Shown here one piece after another: positions 1 through 7,488 of a DNA stretch of 12,500 nt. The notes under the pieces were generated by a model. It searched no databases and was not told the origin of the DNA. It saw only the letters and a program-made list of their open reading frames with translations. Source of the stretch: Penaeus vannamei (lineage: Eukaryota; Arthropoda; Malacostraca; Decapoda; Penaeidae); the NCBI RefSeq assembly GCF_042767895.1, contig NC_091565.1, forward strand, positions 2,336,511-2,349,010. Direction: 5' to 3'. The position numbers and the translations under genes are program-made. Numbering within the stretch: the first letter of the stretch is position 1; the number at the start of each line of letters is the position of its first letter.

Positions 1-252
1 GAAGGAAATGGAGGAGAAGAAGAAGAAAGAGGAGGAAGGAGGTGGAGAAGGAGGTGAAGTTGGAGGTGGAGGTAGAGATCAAGGGGTGGAGAAGGTGGAG
101 AAGATGGGAAATGGAGGAGAAGGAGATGAAGAAGAAGTAGAAATAGAAGAAAAAGAAGAAAAAAGAGGAAAGGGAGGAACCAGAAGAAGGGAGAAGAAAA
201 AGAAGCAGAAGGAGTAGAAAAAGAAAGAAGAAGAGAAGGAGGAGGTGGAGAA
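1..252. repeat. Degenerate GGA/GAA purine tract
   Basis: The plus strand is almost pure A/G, built from GGAGG, GAAGAA and GGTGGA words with loose three-base periodicity. Frames stay open on both strands because such a tract contains few stop codons, and the predicted peptides are Glu/Lys/Gly or Ser/Phe homopolymers. I see a decayed (GGA)n/(GAA)n array, not a gene. Confidence 0.85.
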
Positions 253-430
253 AGCGCCCTCGGAGAGCGGGCCCGAGAGCGAGGTGGAGAAAGAGTGCCG
301 TGCCGCGGGTCTGCGGGCTGATGGACTGTCACCGCCAGCCCAGGACCGCCCCGTGACAGCTTTGATCCGCGCCATTTTAGTTATTTCGGGGCCATCAAAG
401 TGGGCCACTTGATCATCGCCCTGCTCTCGC
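253..430. other. GC- and CpG-rich unique island with exon-like open frame
   Basis: This is the first complex sequence in the window. It has many CpG dinucleotides, unlike the flanking purine and pyrimidine tracts. On the plus strand a frame opens after a TGA at 319-321 and runs to a TGA at 511-513. Codons 361-432 read a polar stretch and then a hydrophobic segment, YFGAIKVGHLIIALLSL, and nearly every codon from 385 to 432 ends in G or C, as in GC3-biased coding DNA. AG dinucleotides at 358-359 and 379-380 could be splice acceptors. No GTRAGT-like donor follows, and the frame runs straight into the pyrimidine minisatellite. The minus strand is also open here, so coding direction is not settled. 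It could be an exon remnant, a transposon fragment or noncoding DNA. Confidence 0.4.
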
Positions 431-1600
431 TCTTTCGCGTTCTCTCTCTCCGTTTCTCTGGGTCTGGGTTTCGTTGTTTTTGTCTTTTTGTCTTTCTTTT
501 GGCTTTTTCTTGATCTCTGTCTTTCGTTCTTTCGCGTTCTCTCTCCGTTTCTCTGTGTCTGTGTTTCGTTGTTTTTGTCTTTTTGTCTTTCTTTTGGCTT
601 TTTCTTGGTCGTTCTCTCTCGGTCTCTCTCGCTCTTTCGCGTTCTCTCTCTCCGTTTCTCTGTGTCTGTCTTTCTCTTTCTTCTTGTCTCTTTCTTCATC
701 TTTTTCTTTCTTCATTTCTCTCTCTTTCGTTCTTTCGCGTTCTCTCTCTCCGTTTCTCTGTGTCTGGGTTTCGTCTTTTTGTCTTTCTCTTTCTTCTTGT
801 CTCTTTCTTCATCTTTCTCTTTCTTCAATTCTCTGTGTCTGTGTTTCGCTCTGTTTTTCTCTTTTTTTTTGTCTTTTTGTCTTCATCTATTTCTTTCGTT
901 TTTTTTTTGTCTTTTTCTCTTTCGTGTTTTTTTCTTGAACTCTCTCCGTTTCTCTGTGTCTCTCTTTCTCTTTCTCGCTCTCTTCGGTCTCTCTCTCTCA
1001 TCTCTCTCTCTCTTCATTTCTCTCTCTCTCGTTCTCTCTCGTTCTCTCTCTCTCCGTTTCTCTCTCTCTGGGTTCGTCTTTTGTCCTCTCTTTTCTTCAT
1101 CTCTCTCCTTTTCGTTCTTTCGCGTTCTCTCTCTCCGTTTCTCTCTGTCTCTGTTTCGTTTTATTTCTTTCTTGATCTCTCCTTCTCTCTCTCTTGGCCT
1201 TCTCTTGATCTCGCTCCGGTCGTTTCTGTCTCGGTCTCTTCTATTTCTCTTTCTCTTGATCTCTCTCTCTCGCCGCTCTCTCTCTTTCTCCGATCTCTCT
1301 CTCTCTCCATTTCTATCTGTGTTTATGTTTCGGTCTGTTTGTCTTTTTTTCTTTCTTTCTCTCTTTTCTTTTTCTTCCTCTTTCTTGGTCTCGCTCTCGC
1401 TGTCTTTTCCGATTCTCTTTCTATTTCTCTATGTCTGTGTTTCGCTCTGTTTGTCTATTTTTTCTTTCTTTTTCTTTCTTCTCTCTTTCTTGATCTCTCT
1501 CGCTGTCTTTTACTTACTCTCTCACGCGCTTTGACTTTCTTTTCTGTCTATTTGTTTATCTTTCTCTCTGATGTGCATCTCCATGTATACCTGTATGTAG
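431..1600. repeat. Pyrimidine-rich degenerate minisatellite, about 100-bp units
   Basis: The tract is almost entirely C and T with a few G residues. A cassette close to TCTTTCGCGTTCTC followed by CCGTTTCTCTGTGTCTG and GTTTCGT recurs. The CCGTTTCTC core, or a close variant, begins near 450, 545, 652, 750, 826, 946, 1054, 1135, 1307 and 1421. Between cassettes lie TTTTGTCTTTTTGTC and CTTCTTGTCTC words, some of them shared by neighbouring units. Copies up to about 770 are well preserved, later ones more eroded. Long open frames here, up to 444 codons of Ser/Leu/Phe, only reflect the scarcity of stop codons in C/T DNA. Confidence 0.8.
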
Positions 1601-1603
<3 letters not shown>

Positions 1604-1684
<81 letters not shown>

Positions 1685-1750
1685 GTGTTTGCGTGTGTGC
1701 GTGTGCGTGTGTGTGTGTGTTTGCGTGTGTGTGTGCGTTTACGTGTGCGC
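1604..1750. repeat. (GT)n microsatellite with imperfect tail
   Basis: A perfect TG run spans 1604-1679, about 38 units. It is followed to about 1750 by GT broken with TTGCG, GCG and TTACG interruptions. The alternating purine-pyrimidine sequence, with CG steps in the tail, is Z-DNA-prone. Copy number is probably polymorphic. Confidence 0.95.
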
Positions 1751-1943
1751 GCCCGTCCTTGACAGCTGTGTGCATGTATGTTCGAGCGAGTGTGCGTTCG
1801 CGTCTGTCAGTCCGCTCGCCGACGATAATCCCGAATCTTCTGCACATTTGTTTCTTCCTCGAAGTCCGGACAATAAAACTTTCTTTGCTCCAAGTCCCGC
1901 CTCTCGATGGCTGTTGAGGGAGGCGAGACTGAGGCGAGAGCGA

Positions 1944-1991
1944 CCTTCCTCCTCCTCCTCCTCCTCCTCCTCCTTCACCTCCTCTCCTCCT
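1944..1991. repeat. (TCC)n trinucleotide repeat
   Basis: Perfect TCC units cover about 1947-1973, with imperfect CCT/CTC flanks out to 1991. Confidence 0.85.
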
Positions 1992-2072
1992 TCGGCGCCT
2001 CCATCACTTTCGAAAAAGAAAAAAAAAAAAATCTTGGTCGTTTTTCGTGGCGGTTTCCAGGAAGTCGTTGGT

Positions 2073-2087
2073 GGCGCCATCTATTGG
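2073..2087 (-). promoter_or_regulatory. CTCF-like motif
   Basis: Read on the minus strand the bases are CCAATAGATGGCGCC. This matches 14 of 15 positions of the CTCF core CCASYAGRKGGCRSY; the one mismatch is A where the consensus has C or G. CTCF is a zinc-finger architectural protein conserved across bilaterians and marks domain boundaries in several lineages. The motif lies in complex sequence between the (GT)n and (CTTT)n arrays. One motif hit is not proof of binding, and matches can arise by chance or be carried by dispersed repeats. Confidence 0.35.
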
Positions 2088-2146
2088 TGGTAATCTCGTT
2101 CTCCTTCGTTCGTTCTCGTTTAGAGTAGGATGTTTTTGTGCATGTT

Positions 2147-2217
2147 CTCTTCTTTCTTTCTTTTCTTTCTTTCTTTCTTTCTTTCTTTTTTTTTCTTTCT
2201 TCTTTCTTTCTTTATTT

Positions 2218-2265
<48 letters not shown>

Positions 2266-2382
2266 TTTTCCTTCTTTCTTTCTTTTTTTTTTTTTCTTTC
2301 TTTTTCTTTCTTTCTTTTTCTTTTTTTTTTTTTTTTGGGGGGGTGCGTTTTTGTGTTTTCTCTCTTTTTTTTTCTTTCTTTA
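2147..2382. repeat. (CTTT)n tetranucleotide array with poly-T and G7
   Basis: TTTC units fill about 2150-2330, interrupted by T runs. The array ends in a long T run at about 2321-2336 that passes abruptly into G7 at 2337-2343, followed by more CTTT to about 2382. The T-to-G junction is a typical slippage scar. Confidence 0.92.
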
Positions 2383-2549
2383 TAGTACGTGAATGTATGT
2401 GTGTGTTTTATTGTTATCGTAAAAGTAGATTACATATGGCAACATATATGTACACGCTGAGGCTCAGAAGGAATTAAGAGAGAGAGAAAAAAAAAAGAAA
2501 AAAATATTTAACTAAGCGGTGAAAAGAATCAAAGATTATTATTAGTGTC
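2383..2549. other. Unique AT-leaning island with small palindromes
   Basis: This is non-repetitive DNA with two small inverted repeats. TACATAT at 2431-2437 pairs with ATATGTA at 2446-2452, and CTGAGGCTCAG follows near 2457-2467. A short GA and poly-A patch lies at 2477-2503. No gene is seen. Confidence 0.5.
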
Positions 2550-2984
2550 ATCTCTTCATTATCTCCTTTTCCCTTCCTCCCCTTCGTCTTTTCGCTCTTC
2601 CTCTTGACATTCCTTTCAACTTTTTCTCCCTCCTGTCTCCCTATTTCTCCCTCGCTCCCTCTCCTCTCACCCTCTGTCCTCCCTTCCCTCCATCCCACCC
2701 TCCTTTCCCTTTTTCTTTCTTACCCTCACACCTTCCCTCTAACCCTCTCTCTCCCTTCTCCCTCCCTCTTTCTTTCCCTTCCCTCCTTCTCCCTCCTCCT
2801 TTCTCTCTCTCCTCCTCTTCCCTCCTTCCTCCTCCCCTCCCTCACTCTTTCTTTCCTCCCTCTTTCCTTCCCTTCTCCCTCCCTCCCTTCCTCTTTCCTC
2901 CCCTCCTTCTCCCTCCCCTCCTCAACTCTTCCTCCTTCTTTCCCTCCCTCCTCCCTCCCTCCCTCCCTCCCTTCTCCCCCACCC
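2550..2984. repeat. C/T-rich degenerate (CCCT)n/(CTTCC)n tract
   Basis: The plus strand is nearly all C and T, made of CCCTCC, TTCCC and CTCC words, with a purer (CCCT)n run at about 2942-2973. The minus strand carries many GGG runs. There is no coding content beyond Ser/Pro/Leu frames. Confidence 0.88.
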
Positions 2985-3125
2985 TGAATTAACCATTACA
3001 TATTTGGCTTCCAGCGCTTGGCACCGTCTTACCAAGTATTTACTCCCGGAATAAGAAAAAATAAAAAAGATAAAAAAGATGAGCGATCTTTGACTCCGAA
3101 GTCGTGTCACTTTAGCGAAGTGCAG
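2985..3125. other. Unique island, no gene seen
   Basis: About 140 bp of complex sequence separates a C/T tract from a G-rich tract, with a short AAAAAGAT-like patch near 3057-3080. Open frames are short and resemble nothing I recognise. Confidence 0.45.
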
Positions 3126-3260
3126 GGTGGGGGAGGGAAGGGGAGGGGAGGGGGGAGGGGGGGGAGGAGAGGGGAAGGGGGGAGGGGGGGGAGGAGAGGG
3201 GAAGGGGGATGGGGGAGGATTGGGGAGGAGGGAGAAGAAAGGGGGTTAGAGTAAGAGGAA
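3126..3260 (+). repeat. G-run tract with 27-bp duplication, quadruplex-capable
   Basis: The plus strand carries about twenty runs of three or more G separated by one or two A, ample for stable G-quadruplexes. A 27-bp unit containing GAGGAGAGGGGAAGGGG is tandemly duplicated; the GAGGAGA word begins at 3164 and again at 3191. Confidence 0.85.
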
Positions 3261-3393
3261 AGATGAGGAGGGGGAGGGACAGAAAGAGATCAGGAAAAGG
3301 AGACTAAGAGAGAGGAGAAGGAAGAAGAGGGAGAGAGAGGAAGAAGAAGGAGAGGAAGGGAGAAAGAGAGAAAGAGAGAGAGGGGGGGGAGAA

Positions 3394-3451
<58 letters not shown>

Positions 3452-3520
3452 AGAGGGAGAGAGGGAGAGAAAGAAAGAGAGGGAAGGGAGAGGGAGAGTA
3501 AGGGGAAAAGAGTACCGCTC
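3261..3520. repeat. Purine tract with (GA)n core
   Basis: The plus strand is almost pure A/G. The purest section is an AG dinucleotide run at about 3402-3448, around 23 units. Flanks are GGGAGA and GAAAGA words. Repeated GAGAG words resemble GAGA-factor sites, but in an array this long that carries little information. Confidence 0.92.
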
Positions 3521-3528
3521 CACTCACA

Positions 3529-3572
3529 CACACGCACGCACACACGCAAAAAAACGCACACACTCACACACC
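3529..3572. repeat. Imperfect (CA)n repeat
   Basis: CACACA units are interrupted by CACGCACG and by an A7 run. Confidence 0.85.
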
Positions 3573-3648
3573 ATCTCTTAAAAGGAATTGACAGGGAGAA
3601 TCGCTCGTTGTTTACGCTATAGCTCTCCAGAGGGCGTGGAGGCCGCTC

Positions 3649-3858
3649 TTCTTCCTCCTCCTCTTCTTCTTCATCTTCTCCTTCTCCTTCTTGTTCTTGT
3701 TCTTCGTTATCGTCTTCTTTCTTCTTCTTCTCTTTCTCCTTCTTCTTCTTGTTCTTCTTCTTCGTCTTCTTTCTTCTTCTTCGTCGTCGTCTCTTTCTTC
3801 TTCTTCTTCTTCTCCTCTTCCTACTTCTTCTTCTCTTCCTCCTCTTCCTCCTCGTCCT
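3649..3858. repeat. (CTT)n/(TTC)n degenerate trinucleotide tract
   Basis: TTC and CTT units with CTC, GTT and CGT variants run for about 210 bp. The frame reads Ser, Leu or Phe homopolymers only. A unique segment at 3573-3648 precedes it. Confidence 0.88.
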
Positions 3859-3859
3859 G

Positions 3860-3925
3860 GATGGCATTCCTCGCCCTCTTCTTCGTACTCTTTTCTTTTT
3901 ATTGTAGAAATTCATCCTACACACA

Positions 3926-4017
<92 letters not shown>

Positions 4018-4073
4018 TTCTCCTTCTCTCTCTCTCTCTCTCTCTCCCTCTCTTCTTCTCTCTCTCTCTCTTC

Positions 4074-4125
<52 letters not shown>

Positions 4126-4178
4126 CTCTGATGGCATCTCTCTCGCCCTCTCTCTCTCGTACTGCTATCTTTCTCTCT

Positions 4179-4216
<38 letters not shown>

Positions 4217-4231
4217 CTGTAGAAATCTCAT

Positions 4232-4319
<88 letters not shown>
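3860..4319. repeat. Two tandem copies of a 270-bp module containing (CT)n
   Basis: Copy one begins with GATGGCAT at 3860 and copy two with GATGGCAT at 4130. In both, the same landmarks follow in order: CTCGCCCTC, CTCGTACT, a T-rich run, TGTAGAAAT, then TCATC and a long (CT)n. In copy one the T-rich run is short and (CT)n runs from about 3929 to 4129 with interruptions. In copy two the T run is 33 nt (4182-4214) and a purer (CT)n covers 4237-4319. Confidence 0.8.
4182..4214. repeat. T33 homopolymer
   Basis: Thirty-three consecutive T residues precede ATCTGTAGAAAT. The equivalent place in the upstream copy (about 3891-3902) has only TTTTCTTTTTATTG, so the run expanded in this copy. Confidence 0.95.
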
Positions 4320-4322
<3 letters not shown>

Positions 4323-4556
4323 CACTATTATTATAATATTACTGCTACTATTCTACTCTATTATTACTGTGTCTGTTATTACTTTATAATTACAAATATT
4401 AGCAATAATTATAGTTTTCCTGATCATTGTATTTCATTATTTTCGTAGTAGTATTTATAATAAAAAAATTATAATAAACAATAAAAACAAAGATAAACAA
4501 TACAATCACACCAAAATCGCACACAAAAAAAATAAGTGAAAGAGAGAATTCCCTCC
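4320..4556. other. AT-rich segment, no gene seen
   Basis: The sequence is rich in TTATTA, ATAATT and AATAAA words and unlike its pyrimidine and purine neighbours. Candidate roles such as scaffold attachment or easy unwinding rest on composition alone. No protein frame or RNA gene is apparent. Confidence 0.5.
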
Positions 4557-4690
4557 AAAAAAAAACAAAAAACAAAAACGAAGCGGGAAGCAAGAATGAG
4601 ATACGTCTTGATCCCACAAGTTGCGCTCTCGATTCCCTTAGTGGCTCGTCCTCGGGTCGTAAGCCCCTTCTGCAGATGCCTCGGAGTCTA
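4557..4690. other. Unique mixed island, no gene assigned
   Basis: This is complex, CpG-containing sequence between A-rich DNA and the purine tract. On the minus strand GATCAAGAC fits the RNA polymerase III B-box pattern GWTCRANNC, but no convincing A box lies at the right distance, so I do not call a tRNA or SINE. The minus-strand frame reads a normal amino-acid mix for about 40 codons without matching anything I recognise. Confidence 0.4.
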
Positions 4691-4717
4691 TTGGAGGAGA
4701 GGTTGGCGGCACAAGGG

Positions 4718-5310
<593 letters not shown>

Positions 5311-5351
5311 ACCCCACCCCACCCCACCCCACCCCACCCCCACCCCACCCC
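5311..5351 (-). repeat. (ACCCC)n array, G-quadruplex on minus strand
   Basis: Six perfect ACCCC units are followed by one extra C and two more units. The minus strand reads (GGGGT)n, with far more than the four G-runs needed for a quadruplex. It is not the TTAGG arthropod telomere repeat. Confidence 0.9.
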
Positions 5352-5520
5352 ACTCCGCAGAAGATGAAACAGGTAAACCACGAAACAAGCGATTTACGCA
5401 ACTAACTACCAATAACAGCAAACCAATCATTCTCCTTTAACAGCTTTTCCCCAAACGCCCTCGGGAGAAACCGCCTGAAATGCAAGGTTGTGTTTCTCCT
5501 TTTTATCTCTCTACGCTATT
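5352..5520. other. Unique island with exon-like splice signals
   Basis: CTAAC at 5402-5406 lies about 38 nt upstream of TTTAACAG ending at 5443, a plausible branch point and acceptor. The next 43 nt are open in two frames and end at AAG before GTTGTG, a poor donor. An AACAG/GTAAAC donor-like site also lies at about 5372. I see no recognisable product. Confidence 0.3.
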
Positions 5521-5722
5521 TCTCGCTTTTCTTTCTTTCTTTCTCTTTCTCTCTCTCTTTCTCTGTCTCTGTCTCTGTCTCTGTCTCTGTCTCTGTCTCT
5601 GTCTCTGTCTCTGTCTCTGTCTCTGTCTCTGTCTCTGTCTCTGTCTCTTTCTCTTGTCTCGTCTCTCTCGCTGTCTCTCTATCTATCTGTCTTTCATTCT
5701 TGCTTTCTCTCTCTCTTTGCTT

Positions 5723-5814
<92 letters not shown>

Positions 5815-5833
5815 TCTCTCTCTCTCTCTTTCT
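5521..5833. repeat. (CTCTGT)n hexamer array then (CT)n
   Basis: CTTT words lead into about fourteen CTCTGT hexamers at roughly 5561-5647. An interrupted stretch follows, then a (CT)n run at about 5728-5829 with a single CC interruption at 5810-5811. Stop-free Ser/Leu/Cys/Val frames are artefacts of the repeat. Confidence 0.93.
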
Positions 5834-5970
5834 TTATTAGGGGGTGGGGAAGGGGGGGTGTATTGAGCTTCTTCTTTGAGAGGAAGTTTTTGTTTGTTTG
5901 TTTTTTCTATTTGTTTTCTTTTTCTTTGATGTATTTTATGGTTTTCATTCGATGCGGTTATATTCGTGCT
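5834..5970. other. G-run and T-rich transition, no gene seen
   Basis: A G-rich stretch near 5840-5860 with several GGG runs is followed by TTTG/TTTC-rich sequence. Confidence 0.6.
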
Positions 5971-6157
5971 CAAGAATGCACTGTGCGTGATTACACTGCA
6001 CACACGCATAAAATCAATATACTGTAACACCTAAGAATGTCATGTATGTATTTACAGTGTACACATACCTGTACACATGGATAAACGCACATCAATATAC
6101 TGTAACCCCTAATGATGTCATGTGCGTTTTTTAATACTGCTCACATACCCGCACATA

Positions 6158-6189
6158 CGCATAAACGCGCACGCGCGCGCGTTTATGCG
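6158..6189. other. Perfect 13-bp stem hairpin with CG-rich loop
   Basis: CGCATAAACGCGC at 6158-6170 is the exact reverse complement of 6177-6189, leaving a 6-nt ACGCGC loop. The stem is within the minisatellite and abuts the (CA)n array. It could form a cruciform, and the alternating CG core is Z-DNA-prone. Confidence 0.85.
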
Positions 6190-6190
6190 C

Positions 6191-6353
<163 letters not shown>

Positions 6354-6405
6354 TACATCAATACACTCTACCACACTATCGGCACGTCCTCTCGGGCAGC
6401 CACAA

Positions 6406-6437
6406 CCCCCCCCCCCCCACACACACACACACACATA
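6406..6437. repeat. C13 run followed by short (CA)n
   Basis: Thirteen C residues at 6406-6418 are followed by about eight CA units. Confidence 0.9.
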
Positions 6438-6538
6438 CTCATGAAAACACACACGGAAATGACTGACTGCCACACGTACACACAATTACGCCCTGGACTA
6501 ATTTGCAGAAGTATAGACTGCAAACTCAAGCTCCATTT

Positions 6539-6575
6539 TTAACGCATTTTTTTCCCCTCGTTTCAGGTACGTGAG
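6539..6575 (+). promoter_or_regulatory. Candidate recursive splice site (juxtaposed 3' and 5' splice sites)
   Basis: A pyrimidine tract at 6547-6564 ends in CAG at 6564-6566 and is followed at once by GTACGTGAG. That reproduces the ratchet-point arrangement (Y)n-CAG|GTRAGT, with one mismatch in the donor half. TTAAC at 6539-6543 fits a branch point about 24 nt before the AG, a usual distance. A second strong donor-like GTGAGT begins at 6611. In flies and vertebrates, recursive sites in long introns rely on such a downstream donor for exon definition. That this DNA is intronic is an assumption. Confidence 0.35.
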
Positions 6576-6610
6576 GTTTGGTATCCCGTCGACCGCGCCA
6601 ACGGAGGCAT
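6567..6610 (+). other. Candidate 44-nt cryptic or cassette exon
   Basis: The segment lies between the strong acceptor ending at 6566 and CAT|GTGAGT at 6610/6611. Two of three frames are open, reading VREVWYPVDRANGG or YVRFGIPSTAPTEA; the third has TGA at its second codon. Its length is not a multiple of three, so inclusion would shift frame. It may be a real microexon, a recursive-splicing exon that is normally skipped, or chance. Confidence 0.22.
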
Positions 6611-6954
6611 GTGAGTGTGAAAAGAATAGACACGCTGGAGTCCGTTCACAGAGATAACGTACACACAAATCACGGTGTTCGAGGAAAGAATATGTTCGCT
6701 GGCTGAGTGGCGTGGAACAAAGACCTGGATAATGAAATGTTACGCTGAATAGCTTTTTATTAGGCATGAGGAATCTTTTTTTCTTTTTCTTATTTTCCGT
6801 TCCTTTGATATATATTAGAGGATGTATTTCCTTTGTGATTAAAAGGGGGGGGAGGGCGTTTAATTTGATAAGAAATCGACAAAGACAGAATACAAAATAG
6901 ACCGGTAGACGTAAGTTAAACGCTCATTTTCGAATATCAAACATTCTATTAAAA

Positions 6955-6956
<2 letters not shown>

Positions 6957-7017
<61 letters not shown>

Positions 7018-7083
7018 AGAAGAAGAAGAAGAAGAAGAAGAATACGATAAAGAAAGAAAAAAAAAATTCCGCCAGCCCACCGT

Positions 7084-7154
<71 letters not shown>

Positions 7155-7245
7155 AAGAACAAGAACAAGAACAAGAAGAAACGAAGAAGAAGAAGAAGAA
7201 AACGATAAAGAAAGAAAGAAAAAAAAATTCCGCCAGCCCACCGTA
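6957..7245. repeat. Two tandem copies of a 160-bp (GA)n-(GAA)n module
   Basis: Each copy has the same order: (GA)n, a (GAA)n or GAA-related run, ACGATAAAGAAAG, poly-A, then TTCCGCCAGCCCACCGTA. ACGATAA starts at 7044 and 7202; the terminal CCGTA ends at 7084 and 7245. In copy one (GA)n is at about 6961-7013. In copy two it is at about 7086-7151 and is followed by four GAACAA hexamers before (GAA)n. Confidence 0.88.
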
Positions 7246-7380
7246 CAGATTACAAATTCATTTCGCTATCGACGTTTTCCGAAGCAAATGGCTCAGCCTT
7301 TCGTAGCCGTGAATAATTGACATGATGCCGACATGACTTGCAGTATCGACGCGTTTTGTTCGAGCTCGGCGATGTCTTCT
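7246..7380. other. Unique island, no gene assigned
   Basis: This is complex CpG-containing sequence. The minus strand from about 7376 to 7293 reads EDIAELEQNASILQVMSASC and then TKG and a stop, a normal-looking amino-acid mix, but upstream the frame is poly-Gly and repeat-derived. CTATCGACGTTTT and GTATCGACGCGTTTT form a diverged direct repeat at about 7267 and 7343. Coding status is unresolved and I doubt it. Confidence 0.35.
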
Positions 7381-7488
7381 CCCCCCCCCCCCCCCCCCCC
7401 GCCCGGAGCAGCTGAGGGCGGCGGGGCGGCGGGGGTTTTGGGGGGGGAGGACCTGTGGGCGGGGTGGTGGTGGTGGGGGTGGGGGATT
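7381..7488. repeat. C20 run next to G-run cluster
   Basis: C20 at 7381-7400 is followed after a short spacer by many G runs at about 7417-7485, including G8. The plus strand could form a C/G hairpin, a quadruplex from the G runs, or an i-motif from the C run. Confidence 0.9.

Larger units (their letters stand above)
1751..2146. other. Mixed-complexity island with short CCT and poly-A runs
   Basis: This stretch is mostly non-repetitive. It contains AATAAA at 1872-1877, a (TCC)n run at about 1947-1974 and an A13 run at 2019-2031. No frame gives a recognisable protein. The AATAAA has no upstream gene to serve, so I do not call it a polyadenylation signal. The CTCF-like motif at 2073-2087 is listed separately. 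Confidence 0.6.
6438..6956. other. Longest low-repeat island
   Basis: About 500 bp of mostly complex DNA, with short T and G runs at 6547-6553, 6776-6792 and 6845-6852. A minus-strand frame (6498-6767, 89 codons, ATG to stop) is open, but its product has no motif I recognise and no family resemblance. The plus strand holds the splice-site pair described at 6539-6610. This is the part of the window most useful for comparison with related genomes. Confidence 0.55.

Noticed and set aside
1872..1877. AATAAA as polyadenylation signal
   Set aside because: There is no upstream gene on the plus strand, and the hexamer is common in AT-containing islands.
488..1917. Very long plus-strand open frames of Ser/Leu/Phe with Cys/Val tails
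   Set aside because: Stop codons are rare in C/T and GT repeat DNA. The predicted proteins are repeat translations, present in several frames at once, without domains or codon bias.
3628..3645. Second CTCF-like word (AGAGGGCG)
   Set aside because: Only about 11 of 15 core positions match; too weak to report.
4560..4690. tRNA-derived SINE on the minus strand
   Set aside because: A B-box-like GATCAAGAC is present, but there is no A box at proper spacing, no cloverleaf and no A-rich or simple tail on the right side.
5311..5351. Telomere repeat
   Set aside because: The unit is ACCCC, not the arthropod TTAGG/CCTAA, and it is flanked by unrelated internal sequence.
6498..6767. 89-codon minus-strand frame with ATG and stop in unique DNA
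   Set aside because: No motif, no family resemblance, no codon signal and no promoter context. One frame of this length is expected by chance in the unique DNA of the window; a protein search would settle it.
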